A stretch of 32,247 bases of DNA. Source: Planctomycetota bacterium. GTDB taxonomy: Bacteria; Planctomycetota; JAJSAM01; JAJVHW01. The notes below the pieces were generated by a model, which ran no database searches, was not told the DNA's origin, and saw only the letters and a program-made list of their open reading frames with translations. How positions within the stretch are numbered: position 1 is the stretch's first letter; each line of letters opens with the position of its first letter. The stretch is from contig JAIOPE010000094.1 of NCBI GenBank assembly GCA_021414065.1, positions 1-32,247 on the forward strand, read 5' to 3'. Below are positions 7,710 through 15,663 of this stretch, in pieces. The translations under genes were made by a program, and so were the position numbers.

Positions 7710-8068
7710 CCGTCGTCCCCGGGGACGTCCACCCAGACCGATTCGCCGTCGATCTTCGCGTCGAATGTCTCGATGGGGGAGATGGACGGCATGCGGGTCG
7801 CGCGGCCGGTCGCGAGGTCGAAGCGTCCGCCGTGGCGAGGGCACTCGATCTCGGCCGCGCCGGGCGTGGCGAGGTTGCCGGTGGCGAGGTCGCCGGACGC
7901 GACGAGGCGCCCCTGCCCGAGTGGGCCGTCGTCGTGGCTGCATCGATTCTCGAGAACGAACACCCGCATGCCGGCGCGCGCCGCGGCGAGCGAGAAGCCG
8001 CCGACATCGAACGTCTTCGCCGCGCCCTCTGGGAGGTCGGCCACGGCGCAGAGCTTCGTCCAGGTCAT
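7706..8068 (-). CDS. Rieske-type [2Fe-2S] ferredoxin in the suf operon
   Basis: 120 residues. The ATG at 8068 overlaps the sufD stop (ATGA). Rieske ligands are complete: C43-S-H45 and C76-P-R-H79. The spacing between the two boxes is longer than in most dioxygenase ferredoxins because of a small G-D/N-L-A-T-type repeat (about 59-68). No transmembrane segment is present, so it is a soluble cytoplasmic electron carrier. Suf operons of actinobacteria also carry a Rieske ferredoxin next to sufD. A role in supplying electrons for cluster assembly is inferred and not demonstrated. Confidence 0.92.
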   Translation of the reverse strand: MTWTKLCAVADLPEGAAKTFDVGGFSLAAARAGMRVFVLENRCSHDDGPLGQGRLVASGDLATGNLATPGAAEIECPRHGGRFDLATGRATRMPSISPIETFDAKIDGESVWVDVPGDDG

Positions 8069-9408
8069 CGAGCCGACCCCTGCGCGCCGACGACGGCGGC
8101 CAGTCGTTTCTCGAGCGCGGCGCGCACGCGCGCGAGCAGCAGGTCGCCCGGGATCTGCGCGACCGTCGGCTCGAGGAAGCCGAGCACGATCGCGCTGCGC
8201 GCTTCGTCGGGCGAGAACCCACGGCTCTCGCAGAAGAACACCTGCTCCTCGTCGATCGGCGCCACGGCGGCGGCGTGCGAGCACGAGACGTCGTCGGCCA
8301 GGATCTCGAGTTCCGGGATCGTGTCGGCCCGGGCGTCGTCGGACAGGACGAGGTTGTGGTTGCGCTGGCGGGCCTCGCTCTTCAGCGCGCCGGGCCGGAT
8401 GCGCAGGCGGCCGGTGTAGGCCGAGCGCGCGCGGCCGCCGACCACCGTGCGGTAGTCGAGGTTGCTCGTCGTGCTCGGCGCCAGGTGGTCCTGGAACGTG
8501 TGATGGTCGAAGTGACGGCGGCCGTCGCCGAAGACGATGCCGAGCACGTTCGCCTTCGCGCCGGTCTCCGCGAGCTCCGACGCGAGCAGTGCCTTCACCG
8601 TGCCACCGCCGAGGGCGACCGACACCGACTCGAGGAGGCCGTCGTGGGCCACGCGCGCGCGGACCGCCGGCGCGTGGATGACCTTCGGTCCGAGCGTCTG
8701 AACGAAGACGATCCGCAGTCGCGCGGAGGCGCCGACGAACACCTCGGTCGTCTCGTGGAACATGGTGGCAGCGTCTTCGGAGCCCTCGGCCGACGCGAGG
8801 TCCACGACGATCGTGGCCTGAGCGCCCGGCTCGACGATGAACACGGAGCGTGCCGCGAGCACGCCGCTTCCGCCGATGCGGCTCGAGATGCGGATCGGCC
8901 GCTCGAGCGTGACTCCGCGGGGGATGTGGACGAACGCGCCGCCGGTGAATGCGGCCGCGGTGAGGTGGTCGAACTTGGCCCCGATGCCGTCGCACGCGCC
9001 CCGGAGCGCGCCGAGGTGCGGCTCGAGGAGCTTCCGCTTCGTCATCGCAGCCGAGTGCAGGTCCTCGACGACCACGCCGAGGTCCGCCACCATCGAATCG
9101 ACGGCGCAGCGGAGCAGTACGCCGTCGCGGCAGACCGCGTAGGCCGCGGCCTTTTCGAACATCGCGTCGGCGAAGTCGGACGGCAGGTCGCCGAACCGCC
9201 CGTCGGGCGACGTGAACTCGCGGGCCCCGGGCAGGATGCGTTCGGGCCCGGTGTAGCGCCAGAGGTGCTCCACGCGATCCGGGAGCGGCTCCGCGTTCCA
9301 TCGCTCGAGGGCGGCGGCGCGGAACTTACGGACCCAGTCCGGGTCGGTCGCGTCGGCGCGGTGCGTCGCGGAAGCGATGTGGGCGGCTTCGACGAGGGTG
9401 TCGGTCAT
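8065..9408 (-). CDS. sufD: SufD: SufBCD scaffold subunit
   Basis: 447 residues, ATG at 9408, 19 bp after sufB ends. The C-terminal right-handed beta-helix shows the SufB/D core: G-A-F-V-H-I-P-R-G-V, H-H-T-F-Q-D-H-L-A-P-S-T-T-S-N-L-D-Y-R, R-S-A-Y-T-G, and the closing S-R-G-F-S-P-D-E-A-R-S-A-I-V-L-G-F. H-T-F-Q-D-H contains the SufD histidine region implicated in cluster or iron binding. It pairs with SufB on the SufC2 ATPase. Its long N-terminal helical domain and lower similarity to SufB separate it from a second SufB. Confidence 0.94.
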   Translation of the reverse strand: MTDTLVEAAHIASATHRADATDPDWVRKFRAAALERWNAEPLPDRVEHLWRYTGPERILPGAREFTSPDGRFGDLPSDFADAMFEKAAAYAVCRDGVLLRCAVDSMVADLGVVVEDLHSAAMTKRKLLEPHLGALRGACDGIGAKFDHLTAAAFTGGAFVHIPRGVTLERPIRISSRIGGSGVLAARSVFIVEPGAQATIVVDLASAEGSEDAATMFHETTEVFVGASARLRIVFVQTLGPKVIHAPAVRARVAHDGLLESVSVALGGGTVKALLASELAETGAKANVLGIVFGDGRRHFDHHTFQDHLAPSTTSNLDYRTVVGGRARSAYTGRLRIRPGALKSEARQRNHNLVLSDDARADTIPELEILADDVSCSHAAAVAPIDEEQVFFCESRGFSPDEARSAIVLGFLEPTVAQIPGDLLLARVRAALEKRLAAVVGAQGSAR

Positions 9409-9427
9409 GGTCGCGGTCGGTCCGGCT

Positions 9428-10912
9428 TCAGCCGACCGACCCCTCCATCTCGAGCTGGATCAGGCGGTTCAGCTCCACCGCGTACTCCATCGGGAGTTCC
9501 TTCGTGAAGGGCTCGATGAACCCGTTCACGATGAGGAGCGTGGCCTCCTCGGCCGAGAGCCCGCGGCTCTGCAGATAGAAGAGCTGTTCCTCGCCGACCT
9601 TCGAGACGGTCGCTTCGTGCTCGATGGCGACGCGCCGCTCGTCCACCTCCATCGTGGGGTAGGTGTCGGAGCGCGAGCGGTCGTCGAGGATCAGAGCGTC
9701 GCACTTCACGTTGACCTTCGCGCCCGTCGCACCCTTGTGGACCTTCACGAGCCCGCGGTAGCTCCCGCGCCCGCCGTCCTTCGAGATCGACTTCGACGTG
9801 ATGACCGACGTCGTGTTCGGCGCGGCGTGGACGACCTTGCTGCCGGCGTCCTGGTGCTGCCCGGCGCCGGAGAACGCCACGGAGACGATCTCCGCGTGGG
9901 CTCGCTCGCCCACGAGGTAGACCGCCGGGTACTTCATCGTGAGCTTGCTGCCGAGGTTCCCGTCGATCCACTCGACGCGCGAGTCGGCGTGCGCGACGGC
10001 TCGCTTCGTGACGAGGTTGTAGACGTTCTTCGACCAGTTCTGGATCGTCGTGTACCGGATCTTGCTGCCCGGCATCGCGATCAGTTCGACCACCGCGGAG
10101 TGCAGAGAGTCGCTGGAGTACGTCGGGGCGGTGCAACCCTCGACGTAGTGCACCTGGCTGCCTTCGTCGGCGATGATGAGCGTGCGCTCGAACTGGCCCA
10201 TGTTCTCGGTGTTGATGCGGAAGTAGGCCTGGAGCGGGATCTCGACCTTCACGCCCTTCGGGACGTAGACGAACGATCCGCCGGACCACACCGCGGAGTT
10301 GAGCGCCGCGAACTTGTTGTCTTCCGGCGGGATGACCGACGCGAAGTGGCGGTGGACGACTTCTTCGTGCTCGCGGAGCGCGGTGTCCATGTCCGTGAAC
10401 TGCACGCCGAGCTTCTCGAGGTCCGCGCGAATCGAGTGGTAGACGACCTCGGACTCGTACTGGGCGGTCACGCCCGAGAGGAGCGACTTGCGCTCGGCTT
10501 CCGGCACGCCCAGGCGGTCGTAGGTCTTCTTGATCTGGGGATCGAGGTCGTCCCAGTTGGCGACCTGGCGGTCCGACGCGCGGACGTAGTAGTGGATGTT
10601 GTCGAAGTCGATGTCGCCGAGGAGCTTCGTGCTGCCCCACTTCGGCATGGGCTTCGAAAGGAAGATCTCGAGCGACCGGTGGCGGAACTCGCGCATCCAC
10701 GCGGGCTCCTTTTTGTACCGGGAGATCATCTCCACGATGTCGTGGTCGAGTCCCTTCTTCGACTTGAAGTCGTAGGTGCTTTCGTCGTCGTGGAACCCGT
10801 ACTTCGCGTCGAAGTCGGCGCCGATGTCGCGCGTGGGCGACTCGGGCGCCCGCGTCTCGGAGGTCGCTACTGCGGAGGTCGCGTCGGGGTGATCGTCCAT
10901 GGGGTTCATCAC
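9428..10912 (-). CDS. sufB: SufB: Fe-S scaffold core subunit
   Basis: 494 residues. I use the GTG at 10912, 11 bases after AGGAGG (10924-10929), with an ATG at 10909 as a close alternative. The gene starts 3 bp after the sufC stop. Diagnostic SufB stretches are [68 protein letters not shown], and the C-terminal [22 protein letters not shown]. SufB is the main site of cluster assembly in SufBC2D. The first ~35 residues are variable. Confidence 0.97.
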   Translation of the reverse strand: MMNPMDDHPDATSAVATSETRAPESPTRDIGADFDAKYGFHDDESTYDFKSKKGLDHDIVEMISRYKKEPAWMREFRHRSLEIFLSKPMPKWGSTKLLGDIDFDNIHYYVRASDRQVANWDDLDPQIKKTYDRLGVPEAERKSLLSGVTAQYESEVVYHSIRADLEKLGVQFTDMDTALREHEEVVHRHFASVIPPEDNKFAALNSAVWSGGSFVYVPKGVKVEIPLQAYFRINTENMGQFERTLIIADEGSQVHYVEGCTAPTYSSDSLHSAVVELIAMPGSKIRYTTIQNWSKNVYNLVTKRAVAHADSRVEWIDGNLGSKLTMKYPAVYLVGERAHAEIVSVAFSGAGQHQDAGSKVVHAAPNTTSVITSKSISKDGGRGSYRGLVKVHKGATGAKVNVKCDALILDDRSRSDTYPTMEVDERRVAIEHEATVSKVGEEQLFYLQSRGLSAEEATLLIVNGFIEPFTKELPMEYAVELNRLIQLEMEGSVG

Positions 10913-10915
10913 GGC

Positions 10916-11668
10916 TTACGCCGCCTCCTGCTCGAGCCAGTCGTAGCCCTTCACTTCGAGTTCGCGAGCGAGGTCGGCCCCGCCGCTCTTCACGATGCGC
11001 CCGGAGAGCAGCACGTGCACGTGATCCGGCACGACGAGATCGAGGATCCGCTGGTAGTGCGTCACGAGGAGCACGCCGCGGTCCTTCGACCGGAGGCGGT
11101 TGATCCCTTCGGCGACGACCTTCAGCGCGTCGATGTCGAGGCCCGAGTCCGTCTCGTCGAGGATCGCGAGCGACGGCTCGAGAAGCAGCATGTGGAGGAT
11201 CTCCATCCGCTTCTTCTCGCCGCCCGAGAAGCCGTCGTTCACGTAGCGCGTCATGAACGCCTGCGGGATGCCGAGCGTCTCGAGGTGCTTCTTCACCAGC
11301 GGCCGGAACTCCTTCGTCGGGACGTCGCCGCGCACGGCCTTGACCGACTGACGGAGGAAGTTCGAGACCTGCACGCCGGGGAGCGCGAGCGGGTACTGGA
11401 AGCAGAGGAAGACGCCCTTGCGCGCGCGTTCGTGGACGGGGATCGTCGTGAGATCCTCGCCCTTGTAGCGAATGGTCCCCGCCGTGACCTTGTAGCGGGG
11501 GTGTCCCATGAGCGTCGCGGAGAGCGTGCTCTTGCCGGAGCCGTTGCGGCCCATGAGCGCGTGGACCTCGCCTGCCCCGACCGTCAGGGTGAGACCCTTC
11601 AGGATCTCCTTCCCGTCCACGGCGACGTGCAGGTCCCGGATGTCGAGGAGCGGGGTGGCGTCAGTCAT
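10916..11668 (-). CDS. sufC: SufC: SufBCD ATPase
   Basis: 250 residues from the ATG at 11668 (M-T-D-A-T-P-L-L-D-I-R-D); an in-frame ATG at 11680 would add four residues, and neither has a strong ribosome site. ABC motifs: Walker A G-R-N-G-S-G-K-S-T, Q-loop C-F-Q-Y-P, signature F-S-G-G-E-K-K-R-M-E, Walker B L-A-I-L-D-E-T-D-S-G-L-D, H-loop V-T-H-Y-Q-R. The E-T-D-S-G-L-D form and G-G-E-K-K-R are specific to SufC. It drives conformational change of the SufB-SufD dimer. As first gene of an eight-gene operon, it sits just downstream of the candidate palindromic operator. Confidence 0.97.
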   Translation of the reverse strand: MTDATPLLDIRDLHVAVDGKEILKGLTLTVGAGEVHALMGRNGSGKSTLSATLMGHPRYKVTAGTIRYKGEDLTTIPVHERARKGVFLCFQYPLALPGVQVSNFLRQSVKAVRGDVPTKEFRPLVKKHLETLGIPQAFMTRYVNDGFSGGEKKRMEILHMLLLEPSLAILDETDSGLDIDALKVVAEGINRLRSKDRGVLLVTHYQRILDLVVPDHVHVLLSGRIVKSGGADLARELEVKGYDWLEQEAA

Positions 11669-11690
11669 CCGGGCGAGCATAGGGGAAAGC

Positions 11691-11704
11691 GTACAACGTT
11701 GTAC
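11691..11704. promoter_or_regulatory. Candidate operator: perfect 14-bp palindrome upstream of sufC
   Basis: GTACAACGTTGTAC reads identically on both strands. It ends 22 bp upstream of the sufC ATG, in the only A/T-rich part of the gap. An Rrf2-type dimer, such as the one encoded last in this operon, would bind such a dyad. I could not place a confident -35/-10 pair around it. Confidence 0.5.
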
Positions 11705-11769
11705 GGATTTCCGAGCCTCTTGGCGGCGGTGCCGGGAGGACCCGGCCAACACGCTGGACGGGGCGTGCG

Positions 11770-12279
11770 CTAGACCGCGGCGAAGTCGAACTGGCGGAGC
11801 GCGTCGAGCAGGCCGGCCTGGCCGAGGAGCGCGAGGCTTCCGCGGCAGAACTCGAGCAGGCGGCGGTCCATCAGGCTGTCGGCACCTTCGGGGAGTCGGC
11901 GGCGTCGCACGAGGGCGAACGGCTCCTTCTCGAAGAACTCGAAGGGCTCGGGGCTGGCGATCGGGTTGAGCGTCGTGTAGGCGACCTGGAAGAAGCTCTC
12001 TTCGCCGTGGACGAGCGACTTGCGCACGGCGGACTTCACGGGCTTCACGTAGGCCTGGACGATCGCCTCGGGCGCGTGGACGCGCGTGAGGTGCGGAAAC
12101 GGAGTGGCGTCGAGCAGCAGCCCCGCGAACACGCCGATCTCCGGCTTGCGAGGCCCACCGCTGCGGTGCAGGTACACCCCGGAGAGGAATCCGTCGTTGC
12201 CCGACCGGACGGAGAATCCCTCCGCGAACGGCGCGATCGCGCGCTCAAGGGGGAGGAACTCGCTCTGTTCCTTGGCCAT
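11770..12279 (-). CDS. Hypothetical protein, 169 aa
   Basis: The ATG at 12279 starts M-A-K-E-Q-S-E-F-L-P-L-E-R. The frame remains open to 12447, but the extension is Arg/Pro-rich and looks like noncoding translation. There is no signal peptide or membrane segment. The middle (about 20-80) is beta-like: S-V-R-S-G-N-D-G-F-L-S-G-V-Y-L-H-R-S-G-G-P, then G-V-F-A-G-L-L-L. The C-terminal third is helical with R-R-R-R at about 132-135 and a single Cys. I do not recognise the family. It is transcribed in the same direction as the suf operon and ends 101 bp upstream of sufC, so readthrough into the suf promoter region is possible. Confidence 0.6.
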   Translation of the reverse strand: MAKEQSEFLPLERAIAPFAEGFSVRSGNDGFLSGVYLHRSGGPRKPEIGVFAGLLLDATPFPHLTRVHAPEAIVQAYVKPVKSAVRKSLVHGEESFFQVAYTTLNPIASPEPFEFFEKEPFALVRRRRLPEGADSLMDRRLLEFCRGSLALLGQAGLLDALRQFDFAAV

Positions 12280-12392
12280 GTAGGGTTCGAGGGTTCCGTG
12301 GGAAACGGTCGTCTCAGCACGCGGAGGCAGCCGAAACGGCAAGGATACCGGCACTTCCGTCGATCGGGCAGGATTCGCTTCCCCGCTCGGAG

Positions 12393-12452
12393 AACGGGCG
12401 GGGTGGCCTCTCTTCGCACCGCGTTCTTCGCACCGCGTTCTTCCCACCCGTT
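12393..12452. repeat. 14-bp tandem repeat inside an inverted repeat
   Basis: CTTCGCACCGCGTT occurs twice head to tail (12412-12425, 12426-12439), followed by a partial third copy. The block is flanked by AACGGGCGGG (12393-12402) and CCCACCCGTT (12443-12452), which pair with one mismatch. It lies in the 248-bp gap between the divergent hypothetical gene and the EamA transporter gene. I see nothing else clear in that gap. Confidence 0.55.
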
Positions 12453-12527
12453 GAGCGACATGGGATTTCGCGCGCCGCGGGCTACGCTCGCGTCACGCTG
12501 CGCAAGATCCCCTGGCCGGAAGTCGCC

Positions 12528-13382
12528 GTGCTCGCCATCACGCTCGCGTGGGGGCTGTCGTTCGTCGTCGTGAAGGACGCCCTGCTCGTCTGCGGGCCCT
12601 ACACGCTCACCGCGCTCCGCGCCGGCACGGGGTTCGTCGCGGCGATCGTGCTCCTCCGCCCGCGATTGCTGACGGCGACACGTCTCGAATGGAGCGCCGG
12701 CGTCCTCGGCGGCGTTCTGCTCGCGGGCGGGTACCTGCTCCAGACGATCGGTCTCGAGACCGCCGACGCCGGGACGAGTGCGTTCCTCACGGCGGGGTAC
12801 ATCCCGCTGGTGCCGATCCTGCAGGCGGCGATCCTGCGGCGCCCGCCCGGCCGCCGCGAGCTCATCGCCGTGGTCGTCGCGACCACGGGCCTCGCCCTGA
12901 TCTGCCTTCGGCCGGGGACGCTCCGTCTCGGCGCCGGCGAGGTGCTGGTCGGGATCTGCGGCGTCTTCTGGGCCGCGCAGATCGTCGTGTGCGGGCGCGT
13001 CGCGGAGCGCGTCCATGTGCCCACGTTCGCGGCCATCCAGATCGGCGTGGTCTGCCTGCTGACGGGCGCCGCGCTTCCGTTCACAACGGAGGCGCCGGTC
13101 GTGTGGAGCGGCGAGCTCGTGGCGACCGTGTTCTTCCTCGGGTATGTCACCTGCGCGCTGGCCTTCGCCGTGCAGGGCTGGGCGCAGAGGAAGTTCGCGC
13201 CCACGAAGATCGCCATCCTGTTCAGTCCGGAGCCCGTGTTCGCCGCGCTCGCCGGGTGGTGGTTCAAGGACGAGGAGTTCCCGCCGCGGAAGTTCGTCGG
13301 CGCCGCCATCGTGTTGCTGGCGGTCCTGCTCGTACTCCTGCCCCAAGGCCGTCGCGCAGGGGGCACGGGTGCGGTAAGCTGA
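12528..13382 (+). CDS. EamA-family (DMT superfamily) transporter
   Basis: 284 residues from a GTG at 12528. Upstream in frame there is no ATG, GTG or TTG near; a CTG at 12498 would give L-R-K-I-P-W-P-E-V-A, so the start is uncertain. About ten hydrophobic segments form two repeated five-helix EamA halves, with W-G-L-S-F-V-V-V-K in helix 1 and the family-typical end of each half (around A-F-L-T-A-G-Y-I-P-L-V-P-I and F-S-P-E-P-V-F-A-A-L-A-G-W). Members export or import metabolites and amino acids across the inner membrane; the substrate is unknown. Its stop is 5 bp before the next lipoprotein gene, so the three plus-strand genes here are probably one operon. Confidence 0.88.
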   Translation: MLAITLAWGLSFVVVKDALLVCGPYTLTALRAGTGFVAAIVLLRPRLLTATRLEWSAGVLGGVLLAGGYLLQTIGLETADAGTSAFLTAGYIPLVPILQAAILRRPPGRRELIAVVVATTGLALICLRPGTLRLGAGEVLVGICGVFWAAQIVVCGRVAERVHVPTFAAIQIGVVCLLTGAALPFTTEAPVVWSGELVATVFFLGYVTCALAFAVQGWAQRKFAPTKIAILFSPEPVFAALAGWWFKDEEFPPRKFVGAAIVLLAVLLVLLPQGRRAGGTGAVS

Positions 13383-13387
13383 GAGCG

Positions 13388-13744
13388 ATGCGGAACCGAC
13401 TCTCGCTCGCACTCCTCGCGTTGCTGCCGCTGGCGCTCTCCGGTTGCATCCTGCTGCAGCTCATCTTGCTCCCGTTCAAGCTGCTCTTCGGCGCGGCGGG
13501 GAGCGTCGGCAGCACCGTCGCCGATGCCCGCGTCGAGCCGATCCACGGGCCCGCGCCGACCCTCACGCAGATGTCCGACGGCCGCTGGCTCGTCGAAGCG
13601 CCGACGGAACCCGCCCAGTTCCGTGTGACGCTTTCGACGCCCGCCGGCGCGACGCAGTCCTGGGTCTGGCCCGACGACTTCCGCGACGTGCAGCCGGGTG
13701 CCGACGGCATTGCCGAGATCCCGTTCCTCGTCGCGGCGCGATGA
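13388..13744 (+). CDS. Small lipoprotein, 118 aa
   Basis: The signal peptide M-R-N-R-L-S with a Leu/Ala core ends in a clear lipobox, L-S-G-C20. A second hydrophobic run follows immediately (C-I-L-L-Q-L-I-L-L-P-F-K-L-L-F), unusual for a mature lipoprotein and possibly keeping the N terminus in the membrane. The rest (about 45-118) is beta-rich with W-L-V-E and S-W-V-W-P-D-D-F. The stop overlaps the start of the next gene (ATGA at 13741-13744), indicating coupled translation with the binding-protein/protease fusion. I do not recognise the family. Confidence 0.75.
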   Translation: MRNRLSLALLALLPLALSGCILLQLILLPFKLLFGAAGSVGSTVADARVEPIHGPAPTLTQMSDGRWLVEAPTEPAQFRVTLSTPAGATQSWVWPDDFRDVQPGADGIAEIPFLVAAR

Positions 13745-15627
13745 GGTCGTCTGCGGGTCGATTGACGTCGGTTGCGGCGTGCGTCGCCGCAGTGTTCTTC
13801 GTCGCAGCCGGTCCGGCCTCGGCGGGGCCGAAAGACGCCAGGGAGAAGGACTCCGGGTTCACCGCCGTACTCCTCGCGTCGGAAGCGGGCCCAGACGACG
13901 CGATCGCCGCGGAGTTCGCGGTCGGGCTGAACGCCGCCCTCGGCGCGGGCGCCGCGGGCGACCCGGTCGTCACGCTCCGGCGCGAGGCACTCCCCGCTGC
14001 CGGTAAGGTGGCCGAGGCCTTCGCCGCGTGGAAGAAGACGCCGCCGGCCGTTGTCCTCGTCTGGGCACCCGACGGGCGCACACGCGACGTCGAGGACACC
14101 GCCGACAAACTTCGCGTGCCGACGTTGTTCCTCTCGCCGGAAGCGATTCGCACGTCGGCCGACCCGAAACGCACGGTGCTCTGGGCCGGCGGCGGCGCGC
14201 CCGGCGACGAAGCCCTCCAGGCGATGGACTTCCTGCTGCTCCCGCTCGGCGCGCATCGGCCGGCGATCCTGCACGACGGGAGCCCCCGCGCGGCCGACGT
14301 CGCCGCGCGCTGCATGCGTCTGCACCACGTGAGCCAGGACCCGGCCGCGCCGGCGACGGTGACCGACGCGTTCGATGCCGCCGCAGCCACCGCCATCACG
14401 GCCGGCGGGGCCGACGGGATCGTGTACTTCGGCCGCGCCGAACTCGCCGAGCGCGTCGTCGCGTCGGTCGGCGCAGCAGGGCTGAAGGTCCCGATCCTGC
14501 TGGGACAGGGGCTCGCGAACGGTGCCGTGCCCACGTTCTCCTCGGGCAAGTGCCCGACCGGGTGGGCGCTCGGCGCGGAGTGGTTCGAGGACTACGGCCA
14601 GGTCGCGGCGGCGGACAAGGCGGTGATCGATGCCGCGGCGAAGGCCGCGAACGGACTCGTCACGGCGGAGGTCGTACGCGGCTACCGGACCGGCCGGTGG
14701 ACGTTGGAAGCACTGCGCACCGCGGGCTCTTCGGATGCGGCAAAGGTCGTCGCCGCGTTCCGCGGTCTCGAGCGGGGCGAAGCGCGGAAGAAACGCGTGT
14801 TCGACGACTTCGGCCGCGCGCAACTCGTTCGCTTCGGACCGTGGAGGTCGCCCGCGGAGCGCGACGGTCCGGCGTGCCGCCGCGTGCGGCCGACGCTCAT
14901 GCCGATGCAGGGCATCCCCCAGGTCGGCACGTTCCACCCGTCGAAGTTCGAGTGGCACGAGGGCACGCTCCACGTGCAGTGTTCGTTCGGCGAAGGCGCC
15001 GTCCGCACGATCGAGAAAGACCTGCAGGCGCTGGGGCTGAACACCGGCGGCTACGAGAGCGATCTCGAGTCGCGCATCCTGGACGACCTCATGGGACGGT
15101 TCATCTCGCGCATGAACCGGCTGTACCTGCGCAACCCCGACGGGACAGCGATCCCCGGCGTTTCGTACAAGGTGAGTTTCGTGACCACGCCTCCGCCGAA
15201 AGGTGCGAAGGGCGTGAAGCTGAAAGCGTTCCTCGCAGGCGACAACCCGGACACCGGCGGCGTGGCGTCGGGCGTCACCGCGACGATCTTCACCACCTTC
15301 ATCCAGCGCACGATCTACCTGCCGCAGAAGCTGAACCCCGCGATCGCAGCGACGGACCGTCCGTATCTCTCGGGCACGTACAGGTGGGGCACGAGCGTCG
15401 CTGAGAACCTCCGCTGCGACAGCTTGCGCGCGCTGGTGGACGGCTACTCGCAGGGCCTCTCCCTCACCGGCGCCCACGAGGTCGGCCACCTCTGCGGCCT
15501 CGGTCACGACACCGAGTCGCCGCGGAGCCTGATGAACGTGGTCGAAGCCGTCGGGCTTGACTTCGACTGGGCGGAGTGGATCCCGTCGAACGCGAAGACG
15601 CTGGACACGTTCCTCGGCCGGGAATGA
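13741..15627 (+). CDS. Exported fusion: periplasmic-binding-like domain plus metzincin-type zinc protease domain
   Basis: 628 residues with a signal peptide ending near A-S-A-G (26-29). Residues ~38-380 look like a type 1 periplasmic binding fold (Leu/Ile/Val-BP type): A-V-L-L-A-S-E at the start, G-D-E-A-L-Q-A-M-D-F-L, T-V-T-D-A-F-D-A-A-A, A-D-G-I-V-Y-F-G-R-A-E-L-A, V-P-I-L-L-G-Q-G-L. The C-terminal ~230 residues contain H579-E-V-G-H583-L-C-G-L-G-H589-D, the HExxHxxGxxHD zinc motif, with a Met-turn-like S-L-M598-N nine residues after H589. Together these indicate a metzincin-type catalytic site. The two parts are in one open frame with no sign of frameshift. Peptidase activity and ligand are inferred; the family of the N-terminal part is less sure. 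Confidence 0.8.
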   Translation: MRSSAGRLTSVAACVAAVFFVAAGPASAGPKDAREKDSGFTAVLLASEAGPDDAIAAEFAVGLNAALGAGAAGDPVVTLRREALPAAGKVAEAFAAWKKTPPAVVLVWAPDGRTRDVEDTADKLRVPTLFLSPEAIRTSADPKRTVLWAGGGAPGDEALQAMDFLLLPLGAHRPAILHDGSPRAADVAARCMRLHHVSQDPAAPATVTDAFDAAAATAITAGGADGIVYFGRAELAERVVASVGAAGLKVPILLGQGLANGAVPTFSSGKCPTGWALGAEWFEDYGQVAAADKAVIDAAAKAANGLVTAEVVRGYRTGRWTLEALRTAGSSDAAKVVAAFRGLERGEARKKRVFDDFGRAQLVRFGPWRSPAERDGPACRRVRPTLMPMQGIPQVGTFHPSKFEWHEGTLHVQCSFGEGAVRTIEKDLQALGLNTGGYESDLESRILDDLMGRFISRMNRLYLRNPDGTAIPGVSYKVSFVTTPPPKGAKGVKLKAFLAGDNPDTGGVASGVTATIFTTFIQRTIYLPQKLNPAIAATDRPYLSGTYRWGTSVAENLRCDSLRALVDGYSQGLSLTGAHEVGHLCGLGHDTESPRSLMNVVEAVGLDFDWAEWIPSNAKTLDTFLGRE

Positions 15628-15663
15628 CTCCCACCGCCGCGGGCGCCGTCGGCGATCCCGCGA

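Noticed and set aside
9428..10912. A second sufD/sufB duplication
   Set aside because: The two proteins have distinct SufB and SufD signatures, so this is the normal heteromeric pair.
12275..12305. GGTTCGAGGG, resembling a tRNA T-loop
   Set aside because: No acceptor, D or anticodon arms can be built around it.
11770..12447. N-terminal extension of the 169-aa hypothetical protein to 12447
   Set aside because: The added residues are Arg/Pro/Ala-rich and run through the 14-bp tandem repeat, consistent with noncoding sequence.
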